This document shows positions 25,275-34,307 of a DNA stretch of 64,000 bases, in pieces. The stretch is from assembly GCF_029543105.1 (NCBI RefSeq), contig NZ_JARQXB010000003.1:248001-312000 (forward strand). The letters are read 5' to 3'. Both the position numbers and the translations under genes were made by a program. Every line of letters begins with the position of its first letter. Position 1 is the stretch's first letter. The notes below the pieces were generated by a model. That model did not search any database. It was not told the origin of the DNA and worked only from the letters and a program-made list of their open reading frames with translations. Source of the stretch: Stenotrophomonas sp. HITSZ_GD. GTDB taxonomy: Bacteria > Pseudomonadota > Gammaproteobacteria > Xanthomonadales > Xanthomonadaceae.

Positions 25275-26078
25275 ATGCCCAACGCCCTGCTGCACCGCTG
25301 GATCACCCACGCCGAGCGCCGCGCCATGTTCTGGTGGCAGCCCAAGGACGGCCGCATCAACATGGGCGACCAGCTCTCGCAGGTGATCGTCGCGCGCACC
25401 CTGGGGCTGCGCGACCTGGAACTGATCGACAAGCCGGCCAACGGCCAGCGCCTGTTCGCCATCGGCTCGGTCTTGCACTTCGCCCGCACCGGCGACACGG
25501 TGTGGGGCAGCGGCATCAACGGCAAGATCGCCGCCGACGCACACCAGTTCGGCATGCTCGACGTGCGCGCGGTGCGCGGTCCGCGCACGCGGCAGTACCT
25601 GCTCGATCGCGGCATCCCCGTGCCGGAGGTCTATGGCGATCCCGGCCTGCTGATGCCGCTGTTTTTCCCGCCCGACCTGCTGGGCGGCGGCACGCCGCGC
25701 GATGTCGTGGTGGTGCCGCATTTCAACGAGCCGGCGGAAAAGTACCGAGAATTCGCCGGCCAGCTGGTCGCCCCGGATTGCCCGCCGGTGACCTTCATGC
25801 GCCGCCTGCTCGGCGCCCGCCTGGTGGTGAGCAGTTCGCTGCATGGCTTGATCTTGGCCGAGGCCTACGGCATCCCCGCCGTCTATCTGGACTGGGGCAA
25901 TGGCGAGGATCGCTTCAAGTACGACGATTACTACAGCGGCACCGGGCGGGAGCAATGGCACGCCGGCACCAGCGTGGCCGAGTGCATCGCGCTGGGCGGC
26001 AACGGCGATTTCGACCTGGCCGCGGTCCAGCACGGCCTGCTCGATGCCTTTCCGTACGATCTGTGGACGCGCGCATGA
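25275..26078 (+). CDS. gumL: GumL, ketal pyruvate transferase
   Basis: 267 residues of the polysaccharide pyruvyl transferase family ('FWWQPKDGRINMGDQLSQ' near the start, 'VVSSSLHGLILAEAYGIPAV' in the active-site half). It adds a pyruvate ketal to the terminal mannose. The matching mannosyltransferase gumI is present, so pyruvylation of the product is likely. ATGA overlap with gumM. Confidence 0.92.
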   Translation: MPNALLHRWITHAERRAMFWWQPKDGRINMGDQLSQVIVARTLGLRDLELIDKPANGQRLFAIGSVLHFARTGDTVWGSGINGKIAADAHQFGMLDVRAVRGPRTRQYLLDRGIPVPEVYGDPGLLMPLFFPPDLLGGGTPRDVVVVPHFNEPAEKYREFAGQLVAPDCPPVTFMRRLLGARLVVSSSLHGLILAEAYGIPAVYLDWGNGEDRFKYDDYYSGTGREQWHAGTSVAECIALGGNGDFDLAAVQHGLLDAFPYDLWTRA

Positions 26079-26857
26079 GCAGCGACCCGGCCGCCTCGGA
26101 CCTCGGTGGTGGCGCGGACCGGTTCGCGGTCGGCGAGGTCGTGCGCCTGGGCGGCTTTCCGGTGTTGTCCACCACGCAGGCGGCGTTCGCGAACGAGCTG
26201 TTCGCCGCGCGCGCCCGGGGCGAACAGCGGCAAGTGTTCTTCGCCAACACCAACTTCATCGTGCAGTGCCAGCCGTTGCGCGCGCGATTCGACGCGCCGG
26301 GCGTGCGCATCGTCAACGACGGCATCGGCATGGACCTGGCCGCGCGCTGGCTGCACGGCCGCCGCTTCGCCGGCAACCTCAACGGCACCGACCTCATTCC
26401 TTATCTGTGCCGCCACGCATCGCGGCCGCTGCGCTTCTTCCTCCTGGGCGGGAAGCCGGGCGTGGCCGAGGCCGCCGCGCGCGCGCTGCGCGAGCAGCAC
26501 GGGCAGATCGTGGTGGGCGTGTGCGACGGCTATGCGGGCCGCCGGGAGGCGGGCGATGCGCTGCCGGCGCTGATCGAAGACAGCGGCGCGGACGTGCTGC
26601 TGGTGGCGTTCGGCAACCCGTTGCAGGAACAGTGGATACTCGACCACGCCCCGCGCCTGCGCACGCCGCTGGTATTCGGCGTGGGGGCCTTGCTCGACTT
26701 CCTCTCCGGCAACGCGCGCCGGGCGCCGCAGTGGGTAAGGCGTTTCCACCTGGAGTGGCTGTACCGCCTGGCGCACGAGCCGCGCCGCCTGCTCAAGCGC
26801 TACAGTTGGGACCTGCTGGTGTTCTTCCGCACCTGCCATGCGCGCCGACACGAGTGA
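26075..26857 (+). CDS. gumM: GumM, beta-1,4-glucosyltransferase (WecG/TagA/CpsF family)
   Basis: 260 residues from ATG 26075. GT26 motifs are clear: 'NDGIGMDLAARWL', 'FFLLGGKPGVAEAAA', 'LLVAFGNPLQEQWI' and 'GVGALLDFLSGNARRAPQWV'. It adds the second glucose to glucose-diphosphate-undecaprenol, making the cellobiose backbone unit. Last gene of the operon; no clear terminator follows. Confidence 0.94.
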   Translation: MSSDPAASDLGGGADRFAVGEVVRLGGFPVLSTTQAAFANELFAARARGEQRQVFFANTNFIVQCQPLRARFDAPGVRIVNDGIGMDLAARWLHGRRFAGNLNGTDLIPYLCRHASRPLRFFLLGGKPGVAEAAARALREQHGQIVVGVCDGYAGRREAGDALPALIEDSGADVLLVAFGNPLQEQWILDHAPRLRTPLVFGVGALLDFLSGNARRAPQWVRRFHLEWLYRLAHEPRRLLKRYSWDLLVFFRTCHARRHE

Positions 26858-26880
26858 GCGCGCCGCGCTAGGATGCGGCG

Positions 26881-27336
26881 ATGGACGCCGCCGCCCTCGC
26901 ACTCGTCACCCGTCTCGGCCTGGAACCGCACCCGGAAGGTGGCCACTTCCGCCGCTGCTACGAATCGGCGTTGCGCCCGAATGGACGGCCGGCGCTCACC
27001 GCCATTCACTACCTGCTCACGCGCGGCGAGCGCAGCCGCTGGCATCGCGTGGACGCCGACGAATGCTGGCACTGGCAGCAGGGCGGCGCGATGGAGTTGC
27101 GCATGCTCGACCCGGCCACGCGCAACCTGCATGTGTGCCGGCTCGGCGCGGCCGAGGCCGGCGAGCCGGCGATGCAGGTGGTGCCCGCCGGCTGGTGGCA
27201 AGCCGCGCGCCCGTTGGAGGCATTTGCACTGGTGGCCTGCACCGTATCGCCGGGCTTCGTCTGGGAACGCTTCGCGCTGATGGCCGACGACGATCCGCTG
27301 GCCGCGTGGTTGCGCACGCAAGGCCAATGGCCGTGA
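26881..27336 (+). CDS. DUF985-type cupin protein
   Basis: 151 residues. The 'GLEPHPEGGHFRRCYES' start, 'IHYLLTRGERSRWHRVDADE' with metal-binding-type His/Glu, and 'QVVPAGWWQAARP' are typical of DUF985 cupins. These bind small ligands, and no general reaction is established. It starts 23 bases after gumM and may be read through from the gum operon. Confidence 0.85.
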   Translation: MDAAALALVTRLGLEPHPEGGHFRRCYESALRPNGRPALTAIHYLLTRGERSRWHRVDADECWHWQQGGAMELRMLDPATRNLHVCRLGAAEAGEPAMQVVPAGWWQAARPLEAFALVACTVSPGFVWERFALMADDDPLAAWLRTQGQWP

Positions 27337-27412
27337 ACCCGGCAACGAATCGCTAACGCAAAAACGCGCGCCATCGTTTAGCGTCCGCGCAGGCGAACCA
27401 ACGGAGCGGGTC

Positions 27413-28444
27413 ATGCTGGACGCGGTGCGGCGAAGGAAGTGGGTGGGCGGGTTGATGGCGGCGTTGCTGGCATCCAGCGTGGCGCAGGCGCAGGACGCCT
27501 TGCCGTCCGCGGCGAACGGGCAGGGCGGCATCGTCGATCTCGAGGCGATGGTGGTGCGCGGCGTGCAGCCCGGCCCGGGGTTGTGGAAGATCACCCAGGG
27601 CGAGCACACGCTGTGGATTCTGGGCACCATCGCGCCGCTGCCGAGCGAGATGACCTGGCAGGCGGACGAGGTCGAGGCGGCCATCGCGCAATCGCAACAG
27701 ATCCTGTCCTCGCCTTCGGTGAAGCTCGATGCCGATGTGGGCTTCTTCGGCAAGCTGGCGCTGGTGCCTTCGGCGATGAAGGCGATGAAGAACCCGGACG
27801 GCGCCACGCTGCAGCAAGTGCTCCCGGCCGATCTGTACGCACGCTGGGTGCCGCTGAAGGCGTATTACCTGGGCCGCGACGGCGGGGTGGAGAAGAAGCG
27901 CCCGATGATCGCCGCCGGCGAGCTGTACCAGGCGGCCATCAAGAAGAATGGTCTGTCGCGCAAGCCGGTGGTATGGCCGGTGGTGGAGGCGGCCGCCAAG
28001 CGCCACGGGATCACGCCCACGCCGACCACGCTGGAATTCAAGGTGGCCGACCCGAAGCAGGCGCTGCGCGATTTCACCGCCGGCGGCATCCACGATGCGG
28101 GGTGCTTCCGCAGCCTGATCAATGCGGTGCAGAACGACCTGCCCACCATGGTGGAGCGTGCGAACGCCTGGGCCGTGGGGGATATCGAGGCGTTGCGGCA
28201 AATGCCGCGCGAGGACCCGGCCTCGGCATGCAGCGCGGCGTTGTCGGATACGGATTTCGCGCGCAACCGCGGCATGGATCGGCTGGAGCAGCGCTTGCGC
28301 GAGCATTGGCTGGGCATCGCCCGCAAAGCCCTGCGCGAGAACAGCGGCACCTTCGCGGTGCTGCCGCTGAGCGTGTTGCTGGCGCCGAACGGCTACCTGG
28401 AGGCGTTGCGGGCCGAAGGGTACGCGGTGGAGGCGCCGGAATAG
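27413..28444 (+). CDS. GumN/TraB family protein
   Basis: 343 residues with a signal peptide ending near 'SVAQAQ' (about residue 26), so probably periplasmic. The TraB/GumN domain starts with 'LWKITQGEHTLWILGTIAPL' and continues to a C-terminal 'TFAVLPLSVLLAPNGYLEAL'; the usual GTxH motif reads GTIA here, so a putative metal-binding His of the family is replaced. In Xanthomonas a GumN protein follows gumM, but it is not required for xanthan. Activity unknown. Confidence 0.85.
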   Translation: MLDAVRRRKWVGGLMAALLASSVAQAQDALPSAANGQGGIVDLEAMVVRGVQPGPGLWKITQGEHTLWILGTIAPLPSEMTWQADEVEAAIAQSQQILSSPSVKLDADVGFFGKLALVPSAMKAMKNPDGATLQQVLPADLYARWVPLKAYYLGRDGGVEKKRPMIAAGELYQAAIKKNGLSRKPVVWPVVEAAAKRHGITPTPTTLEFKVADPKQALRDFTAGGIHDAGCFRSLINAVQNDLPTMVERANAWAVGDIEALRQMPREDPASACSAALSDTDFARNRGMDRLEQRLREHWLGIARKALRENSGTFAVLPLSVLLAPNGYLEALRAEGYAVEAPE

Positions 28445-28510
28445 GGCGCGGCATCGCACGCCGGCGCAGCGCCTACGCGGCGCGCGCCCGGCGGCAGGCC
28501 GGGCTTGCGC

Positions 28511-30421
28511 TCAGCCCGCCACGCTCAGCGGCGGCTTGGTACCCAGCTCCGGCCAGCGCCGGAGCACGGCCGCCCGGATGCCCGCCGCGTCGATGCCGGC
28601 CTCGGCCAGCAGGTCCTCGCGGCTGGCATGGTGCTGGAAGGCATCGGGCAGGCCCAGGTGCAGCACCGGGCGCAGCACGCCTTCGGCGTTGAACAGCTCC
28701 GACACGCCCGAACCCGCGCCGCCGGCCACCACGTTGTCCTCGATGGTCACGAAGCCTTCGTGCGTCTGCGCCAACTGCAGCAGCAACGCGCGGTCCAGCG
28801 GCTTGATGAAGCGCATGTTCACCACCGTCAGGCCCAGCTCCGCGCCTACCTTCTCGGCCGCCGGCACGGTCGCGCCGAACGCGAGCAGCGCGATGCGGCG
28901 TCCTTCGTGGCGCACCTGCGCCTTGCCGATCGGCAAGGTGGACAGGTCGCTGCCCACCGCGGTCCCCGGGCCGGTGCCGCGCGGATAGCGCACCGCCGCC
29001 GGGCCCACGTGGCGATGGCCGGTGCTCAGCATCTGCCGCGCCTCGGCTTCGTCGGCGGGCGCCATCACCACCATGTTCGGCACGCAGCGCAGGAAGCTCA
29101 GGTCCAGGTTGCCGGCGTGCGTGGCGCCGTCCGGGCCGACCACGCCGCCGCGGTCGATCGCGAACAGCACGTCCAGGTCCTGCACGGCCACGTCGTGCAC
29201 CAGCTGGTCGTAGGCGCGCTGCAGGAAGGTCGAGTAGATCGCCACCACCGGCTTGGCGCCCTGGGTGGCCATACCCGCCGCCAGCGTCACCGCATGCTGC
29301 TCGGCGATGGCGGTGTCGAAATAGCGCTGCGGGTATTCCTTGCTGAAACGCACCAGGCCCGAGCCCTCGCGCATCGCCGGGGTGATGCCCAGCAGCTTCG
29401 GATCGGCGGCGGCCATGTCGCACAGCCAGTCGCTGAAGATGTCGGTATAGGTCGGCTTCTTCACCGCGCCGGCCTTGGCGACCAGGCCCTTTTCCGGGTC
29501 GAACGGGCCCACCGCGTGGTAGCCGATCTGGTCGCCCTCGGCCAGCTCGTAGCCCTTGCCCTTGGTGGTGATCACGTGCAGCAGCTGCGGACCCTTGAGG
29601 GTCTTGAGCGTCTTCAGCGCGCCCAGCAGGGCGGGCAGGTCGTGGCCGTCGATCGGGCCGGTGTAGTGGAAGCCCATTTCCTCGAACAGCGTGGACGGCA
29701 CGAACATGCCCTTCCAGTGTTCTTCCCAGCGGCGCACGAAGCGCGCGGTCGGGTTGTTCTTCTTGTCGCCGAGGATCTTCTTGCCGCCCTCGCGGATCGC
29801 GTTGAGGGTGCGACTACCGGTCGCACGCCCCAGCATCTTGGTCAGCCCGCCGACCGCCTCGGAAATCGACATGCGGTTGTCGTTGAGGATGACCAGCAGG
29901 TTCGGTTCCGGCTCCATGCCGCCGGCGTGGTTGAGCGCCTCGTAGGCCATGCCGGCGGTCATCGCGCCATCGCCGATCACCGCCACCACCTTGCGCTCGT
30001 CGCCGGTCTGCTGCAGCGCGATGGCCATGCCCAGCGCGGCGGAGATCGAGGTGGACGAATGGCCCACGCCGAAGGTGTCGTAGGGGCTTTCCTCGCGCTT
30101 GGGGAACGGCGCCACGCCGTCCTTCTGCTTGACCGTGTGGATCTGGTCGCGCCGCCCGGTGAGGATCTTGTGCGGGTAGGTCTGGTGGCCCACGTCCCAC
30201 ACCAGCTGGTCGGCCGGGGTCTGATAGAGGTAGTGCAGGGCGACCGTCAGCTCGATGACGCCCAGGCCGGCCGCGAAGTGCCCGCCGCTTTTGCCCACGG
30301 ATTCAATCAGATACGCCCGCAGTTCCTCGGCGATGGCCGGCAGCTCGTCCTCGCCGAAGCGGCGCAGGTCGGCCGGGGTCTGCACCTGGGACAGGCGGGG
30401 GTAGCGGGCGGAATCGATCAT
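28511..30421 (-). CDS. dxs: 1-deoxy-D-xylulose-5-phosphate synthase
   Basis: 636 residues from ATG 30421; an in-frame extension to 30571 lacks family similarity. Thiamine-diphosphate motif '[20 protein letters not shown]' followed by '[14 protein letters not shown]', plus '[20 protein letters not shown]' and the transketolase middle domain ('[21 protein letters not shown]'). It condenses pyruvate with glyceraldehyde-3-phosphate, the first step of the MEP isoprenoid pathway. Convergent with the GumN-like gene, 66 bases apart. Confidence 0.97.
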   Translation of the reverse strand: MIDSARYPRLSQVQTPADLRRFGEDELPAIAEELRAYLIESVGKSGGHFAAGLGVIELTVALHYLYQTPADQLVWDVGHQTYPHKILTGRRDQIHTVKQKDGVAPFPKREESPYDTFGVGHSSTSISAALGMAIALQQTGDERKVVAVIGDGAMTAGMAYEALNHAGGMEPEPNLLVILNDNRMSISEAVGGLTKMLGRATGSRTLNAIREGGKKILGDKKNNPTARFVRRWEEHWKGMFVPSTLFEEMGFHYTGPIDGHDLPALLGALKTLKTLKGPQLLHVITTKGKGYELAEGDQIGYHAVGPFDPEKGLVAKAGAVKKPTYTDIFSDWLCDMAAADPKLLGITPAMREGSGLVRFSKEYPQRYFDTAIAEQHAVTLAAGMATQGAKPVVAIYSTFLQRAYDQLVHDVAVQDLDVLFAIDRGGVVGPDGATHAGNLDLSFLRCVPNMVVMAPADEAEARQMLSTGHRHVGPAAVRYPRGTGPGTAVGSDLSTLPIGKAQVRHEGRRIALLAFGATVPAAEKVGAELGLTVVNMRFIKPLDRALLLQLAQTHEGFVTIEDNVVAGGAGSGVSELFNAEGVLRPVLHLGLPDAFQHHASREDLLAEAGIDAAGIRAAVLRRWPELGTKPPLSVAG

Positions 30422-30580
30422 GGAGGTGGGGCGTGCTGAATGACTGGCTATTGTCCCGCCCCGGTGCGCGGGGGGCAAGAATGGCAGTTTTCCGTTCATT
30501 TGGGCGTGAAGGATTGCGTGCTCACTGTTCGATGGCGATCTCGCCGCCAGTCGTGGAGAACCCTTCTCCAAAACGTTCGA

Positions 30581-31483
30581 TCAAATGCCGTCAGCGCTTT
30601 TGATGTCAGCAATTCGCTGAAGCTGCTGCAGGTAGTCTGCCTTCTTGGAGGCAAGCCAACGGACGACCGATGCATTATTCAATAGAGAGTTCCTTACGTA
30701 GGTTCTAACGATCTCTAGTTGAAGGCTAGAAGGTCCGTAGCTTTCTTCCAGTAGCTTGGTATCGGCCTGGAGCGCAGCAAGCTCTCTTTCAAGTCGTTGC
30801 AGTGCTGCAGCGGGGGATGCATTCTGATTCTGCCCATTCGGTGGATCTAACAGTTGCTCAGCTGGGGTGTTCTGAAGGAGTGCCGTGGCTAATCGGATCG
30901 AGTAGTCACCAAGATTGATCATGGTGTGCGCTGCATCAATCTGCCGGAACGGCCGCATCTTTCGCAGGAGGCGAAACACGCCCGCAGCGACAGGCTTATC
31001 GGCAAGAGCTGTTGCGACGTCTTCGCTAATCCCCTCCAAGAGCCGAAATCTGTCACGAATGGTGCTCGGCGATATGTCTAGAGCAGCTGACAACTGTTCA
31101 ATCGATACCCCGCGCTCGACAGCTCGCAGGATCATACGGTGCTCCTGTATCACGGATAGTCGATTGACATACTTGTTGTAGGTGTACCCCTCGTCATCAG
31201 TCGATAGCATGCAAGTTGCTGAAGCAGCGCCAATGTCTCTCAGAGCTTCAAGGCGTAAACGGCCATCCAATATAAGAAACTTATTGGGCGCACTCCTGTC
31301 TACCGTCACTGCAACTGGTTCAACTAGCCCGACTGCCTTGATCGATGCGACGATCTGGCGGTACTTGATCGACTGCTTCACTCCGCTCGGAATGTCGATG
31401 GTGTAGTGGAGTTGGTCAAGCGGGATCTGGATGCAACTCCTTTGGAAGCCAAGTCTGACTGCTTCTGATTTGGGCGTTGTCAT
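30581..31483 (-). CDS. ParB/RepB-like protein, third gene of the recombinase trio
   Basis: 300 residues. An N-terminal ParB-like domain ('IPLDQLHYTIDIPSG', 'FLILDGRLRLEALRDIG', with DGRLRLEA in place of the usual GERRxRA box) is followed by a helix-turn-helix ('SIEQLSAALDISPSTIRDRF') and a helical region like the C-terminus of RepB plasmid partition proteins. It probably binds a DNA site near the element. ATG overlaps the previous stop (ATGA). Loss of the GERR arginines makes normal CTP-clamp function doubtful. Confidence 0.8.
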   Translation of the reverse strand: MTTPKSEAVRLGFQRSCIQIPLDQLHYTIDIPSGVKQSIKYRQIVASIKAVGLVEPVAVTVDRSAPNKFLILDGRLRLEALRDIGAASATCMLSTDDEGYTYNKYVNRLSVIQEHRMILRAVERGVSIEQLSAALDISPSTIRDRFRLLEGISEDVATALADKPVAAGVFRLLRKMRPFRQIDAAHTMINLGDYSIRLATALLQNTPAEQLLDPPNGQNQNASPAAALQRLERELAALQADTKLLEESYGPSSLQLEIVRTYVRNSLLNNASVVRWLASKKADYLQQLQRIADIKSADGI

Positions 31484-32373
31484 CTTGCTTTTCCGGCTGG
31501 AAGTAGGTCGGCCAAAGGCTGTGGGATGGTTCGGAGGTCCTGCTCCCTCATGAGGGCAAGAAAATCTTCATCACGGAAGAGGTCCCTCATAATTTCTCTG
31601 CACAGTAGGAGTGATCTTTCGACAAACTCAGCCTTCTTCTGAATCTTCCTGTGCATTTCGGCGTCTCGTTTATAGAGGTTGGACAAGTCCTCTGGGGTCA
31701 TTTTTCTTCTGTTTGCTTGTCGTGAAAAGGTGGATGTACCACTCTTTCCGCTGTGCGAGCGCCGATCTAACAACCTTCTGACGATAGAGATCTTTCTGCC
31801 CTTCAAATCGCCGGACTCGTAGGCATCTATCAACAGCTGCTGGACATCCTGGTCCTCCGATCTTGATATCTCGATTGCAAGATTCATCGACATGTGGCCC
31901 GCTTCTACAGCGGAAAGAAGTCGGCGTTCACCACGCTCAAGAAGATTTCCGACGATGTTTACCCAAGATGCGGTGCATCCGAGTTTGGTGGCTATATCGC
32001 GATCTGAGTATCCCGAGCAGCGAAGATCTTGGACTCTGTCCATGATTTCAGCCGCACGAGGGGTTCGGCGCGCCACGTTCTCGATGATGCCCATTACATG
32101 ACCCGTCTTCTCGTCTACGTTCAGAACAAGAGCTGGGACGCTCTTGTGGCCCAGTTGCTGGCAGGCTTCCAAGCGTCCTTGTCCGCAGATGAGCACGTAT
32201 GGGCGGGGGTCGTCAGATGAGCTCGCGGGTCTGACGCTGATTGGACGTTTGATTCCGATGGTTTCGATGCTACGAACAATGCTTCTGTGCGTCCGCTGAT
32301 TGCGGACCCGTGGGTTGGATATATGAATGTCGGATATTTCTATCATCTTGATGCTGCCGTCATGGATGCTCAT
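31480..32373 (-). CDS. ParB/RepB-like protein, second gene of the recombinase trio
   Basis: 297 residues with the same plan as the next gene but only distantly similar: N-terminal ParB-like domain ('YVLICGQGRLEACQQLGH', with GQGRLEA at the GERR position), a helix-turn-helix ('YSDRDIATKLGCTASWVNIV'), and a basic C-terminus ('RKMTPEDLSNLYKRDAEMHRK'). ATGA overlaps at both ends couple the three genes. A partition role is unlikely without a ParA partner; I infer a role in site recognition or control of recombination. Confidence 0.8.
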   Translation of the reverse strand: MSIHDGSIKMIEISDIHISNPRVRNQRTHRSIVRSIETIGIKRPISVRPASSSDDPRPYVLICGQGRLEACQQLGHKSVPALVLNVDEKTGHVMGIIENVARRTPRAAEIMDRVQDLRCSGYSDRDIATKLGCTASWVNIVGNLLERGERRLLSAVEAGHMSMNLAIEISRSEDQDVQQLLIDAYESGDLKGRKISIVRRLLDRRSHSGKSGTSTFSRQANRRKMTPEDLSNLYKRDAEMHRKIQKKAEFVERSLLLCREIMRDLFRDEDFLALMREQDLRTIPQPLADLLPAGKAR

Positions 32374-33953
32374 GAGGACTCCGTCAGTAGGGCGCGACGT
32401 GTAAGCTCGAAGAGACTTTCGAGAGAGAGCGTTCTGTACGCATCCAGAGAGAATCCATTGTCCTCCCGGGTCGGCAAATTGGTTGGCGCAAGGTCGAGCG
32501 ACGGCAGTACGTAGAAGTCCTGAGGCTTTTGATTGCCGGAATCCATGCGGGCGACGACTACGATTTCTGTCTCAAGCGGTGTGGGAAGTTGGATCAGCCA
32601 GCGGTACGATCCGCCGGGCGTCTGACGGCAGCGGGCAATAGCTACCAGAATGCGAAGCTCGCCGTTTACGTTGAGGATCTCATTTCCGTGGCCTGTCTCT
32701 GCCTGGCCGCCGTGATTCAAGATCCCGTCAATGGTTTCATCGAGGAGTGATCTGCGGAAGGCTCTTATCTGCTGATTGATTTGCAGATATGAGTAGTCCC
32801 GTTTGGGCACATACCCGATTAGCGAATATGCCCGTAGCAAGCTGCCGAATCTCGTTCGGAACACGCTGCTGGATGGGGAAGCCTCTTCTTCATCGATGAG
32901 TGCCTTCGACAGATCTCCGCGCTTATCCAGGATGCATCGAAGACTTTCAAGCATCTGGCTATCGCTCAAGTGCTGGCATCGCGCTGCTATGACCGCTTGC
33001 GCTTGGTTGAATAGATCCAGGGAAACGATTGGCTCGAATGCGTTCTTGGTGCAGATCCACTCATCTGGCGGGTTCTGTACTCTTCTAAGCTTGAGCTTGA
33101 ACGATCTACGGTTGTAGATATTGCTGCCGATGTACTTTTCGTTTGTGAGAACTTGGTGGATCGTCGAACGTGTCCACGAATTATCCGATCCGTTGTAGAT
33201 GCCTTCCCTGTTGAGTGTCGCGGCGATCACGCGTTCTGGGAGGGCCTTCTCCACAAATAGTCGATAGATTCGTAGTACGGTTGCCACCTCGCTTTCTGGG
33301 CCTGGAACGAGCCTGACCCTGTCCGTCTGTATGCTCTTCTTCTCCCCTCTGACCAATAGTGTCTTGGGTCTGTGGTTCTCATCGATCAGTTGGCGACGAA
33401 GTCCGAAGCCGGGTGGGCCGCCCTGTCTGTAGCCATGACGAGCGATAGTGCATGCTCCTCGAAACACTTTTTCGGAAAGCTCTCGGCTGTATTCCGCAGC
33501 CATGCTTCTTTTTAGTCCGATGAGGAGCGTCGATGGCAGGGATCCGTCATTCTTGAAGGGCTCCGCGCAATAAATGACGGGTATGCCTCTGCTCTTGCAG
33601 GCGTGAACATAGGCAGCAGCTTCGTCGGGATCAGGAAATCTTCCCCAGCGACTGACGTCATATACGAGTATGGCTTGAAATCCGGGGTCGGAGGACTCGA
33701 CGTCGCGCAGAAGGGATCTAAGTGCAGATCTGCCTCTTAGGTTCAGGCCGCTTTTGCCGTGATCTTCGTATGTTCGGACAACCTCCATTCCGTTTGCAGC
33801 TGCGTACTCGCGGATGGCGTTGGACTGGTTCTCGGTGGAGTATCGCTGGTGCTCAGTTGACATGCGCACGTATTGAGCTACCGGAACTCGTGGGCTCTTG
33901 TTGCAACGGTCCTGAGTTCCACAATGAGCAGAATTCATTGCGATAATCCGCAT
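32370..33953 (-). CDS. Large serine recombinase
   Basis: 527 residues. The resolvase catalytic domain has 'VAQYVRMSTEHQRYSTENQ' (catalytic Ser in RMSTEHQ), 'AILVYDVSRWGRFPDPDEA' (active-site Arg region) and 'MAAEYSRELSEKVFRG' (long helix E). A recombinase domain follows ('PERVIAATLNREGIYNGSDN', then 'TIHQVLTNEKYIGSNIYNRR') and a C-terminal region of about 200 residues without a clear zinc ribbon. The start may be ATG 33938, which has a better ribosome site. It should integrate or excise DNA by serine chemistry; it heads the trio operon. Confidence 0.9.
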   Translation of the reverse strand: MRIIAMNSAHCGTQDRCNKSPRVPVAQYVRMSTEHQRYSTENQSNAIREYAAANGMEVVRTYEDHGKSGLNLRGRSALRSLLRDVESSDPGFQAILVYDVSRWGRFPDPDEAAAYVHACKSRGIPVIYCAEPFKNDGSLPSTLLIGLKRSMAAEYSRELSEKVFRGACTIARHGYRQGGPPGFGLRRQLIDENHRPKTLLVRGEKKSIQTDRVRLVPGPESEVATVLRIYRLFVEKALPERVIAATLNREGIYNGSDNSWTRSTIHQVLTNEKYIGSNIYNRRSFKLKLRRVQNPPDEWICTKNAFEPIVSLDLFNQAQAVIAARCQHLSDSQMLESLRCILDKRGDLSKALIDEEEASPSSSVFRTRFGSLLRAYSLIGYVPKRDYSYLQINQQIRAFRRSLLDETIDGILNHGGQAETGHGNEILNVNGELRILVAIARCRQTPGGSYRWLIQLPTPLETEIVVVARMDSGNQKPQDFYVLPSLDLAPTNLPTREDNGFSLDAYRTLSLESLFELTRRALLTESS

Positions 33954-33968
33954 GCGTGCCGTTCATCC

Positions 33969-34005
33969 GGATAAAGCTAGTTATCCTGCTTTGCAGAAAT
34001 ATTTC
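33969..34005 (-). promoter_or_regulatory. Two palindromes in the promoter region of the recombinase trio
   Basis: GGATAA-AGCTAG-TTATCC (33969-33986) is a perfect inverted repeat, and GAAATATTTC (33996-34005) a perfect palindrome, both within 60 bases upstream of the recombinase start. They are candidate operators for the ParB-like proteins or a recombinase-related site. The spacing between the two centres is about 23 bases. Confidence 0.5.
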
Positions 34006-34067
34006 AGATTTCTTGGTCCGATGAACCACTCATCGCCGTGATTGCGCGGGCGGGAGGCCACGGTAAG

Positions 34068-34097
34068 CCCGTCGGCAACATTCATGTTGCCGACGGG
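34068..34097 (-). terminator. Perfect 14-pair hairpin after the bacteriocin pair
   Basis: CCCGTCGGCAACAT (34068-34081) and ATGTTGCCGACGGG (34084-34097) form a perfect stem with a two-base loop, 8 bases past the stop of the small membrane protein in its direction. There is no T-run, but the stem is long. It would separate the bacteriocin unit from the recombinase operon. Confidence 0.6.
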
Positions 34098-34105
34098 TCA
34101 AGCAG

Positions 34106-34297
34106 TCAGTGATCGCCTTTTTGCTGGTGCGTTCTATGCTTCCACCAACGATCAAGCCCCTCTATCAGGATAAGGATGATCGTGGTGAGGATCGCGAGCA
34201 CGACGATGAACCACCCGCGCGGTACGCGCGTTTGCAGTGGACTTGCTGTGCAGATCAGCATCGCAACGTAAAGCGAGCTCTTGATCCACCAAGGCAT
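34106..34297 (-). CDS. Two-span small membrane protein, candidate bacteriocin immunity protein
   Basis: 63 residues: a short N-terminal hydrophobic segment ('SSLYVAMLICTASPL'), a basic turn, a strong span ('WFIVVLAILTTIILILIEGL') and a charged His/Lys tail. It begins 10 bases after the bacteriocin-like gene in the same direction. Small size, membrane topology and linkage fit an immunity protein for a class II-type bacteriocin; no sequence family is recognised. Confidence 0.5.
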   Translation of the reverse strand: MPWWIKSSLYVAMLICTASPLQTRVPRGWFIVVLAILTTIILILIEGLDRWWKHRTHQQKGDH

Positions 34298-34307
34298 AGT
34301 CGGAGTC

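Noticed and set aside
23898-26033. 711-residue minus-strand open frame
   Set aside because: Antisense shadow running across gumJ, gumK and gumL.
30581-32373. Plasmid partition locus or integrated plasmid
   Set aside because: No ParA ATPase, replication protein or parS-like cluster accompanies the two ParB-like genes, so partition is not supported.
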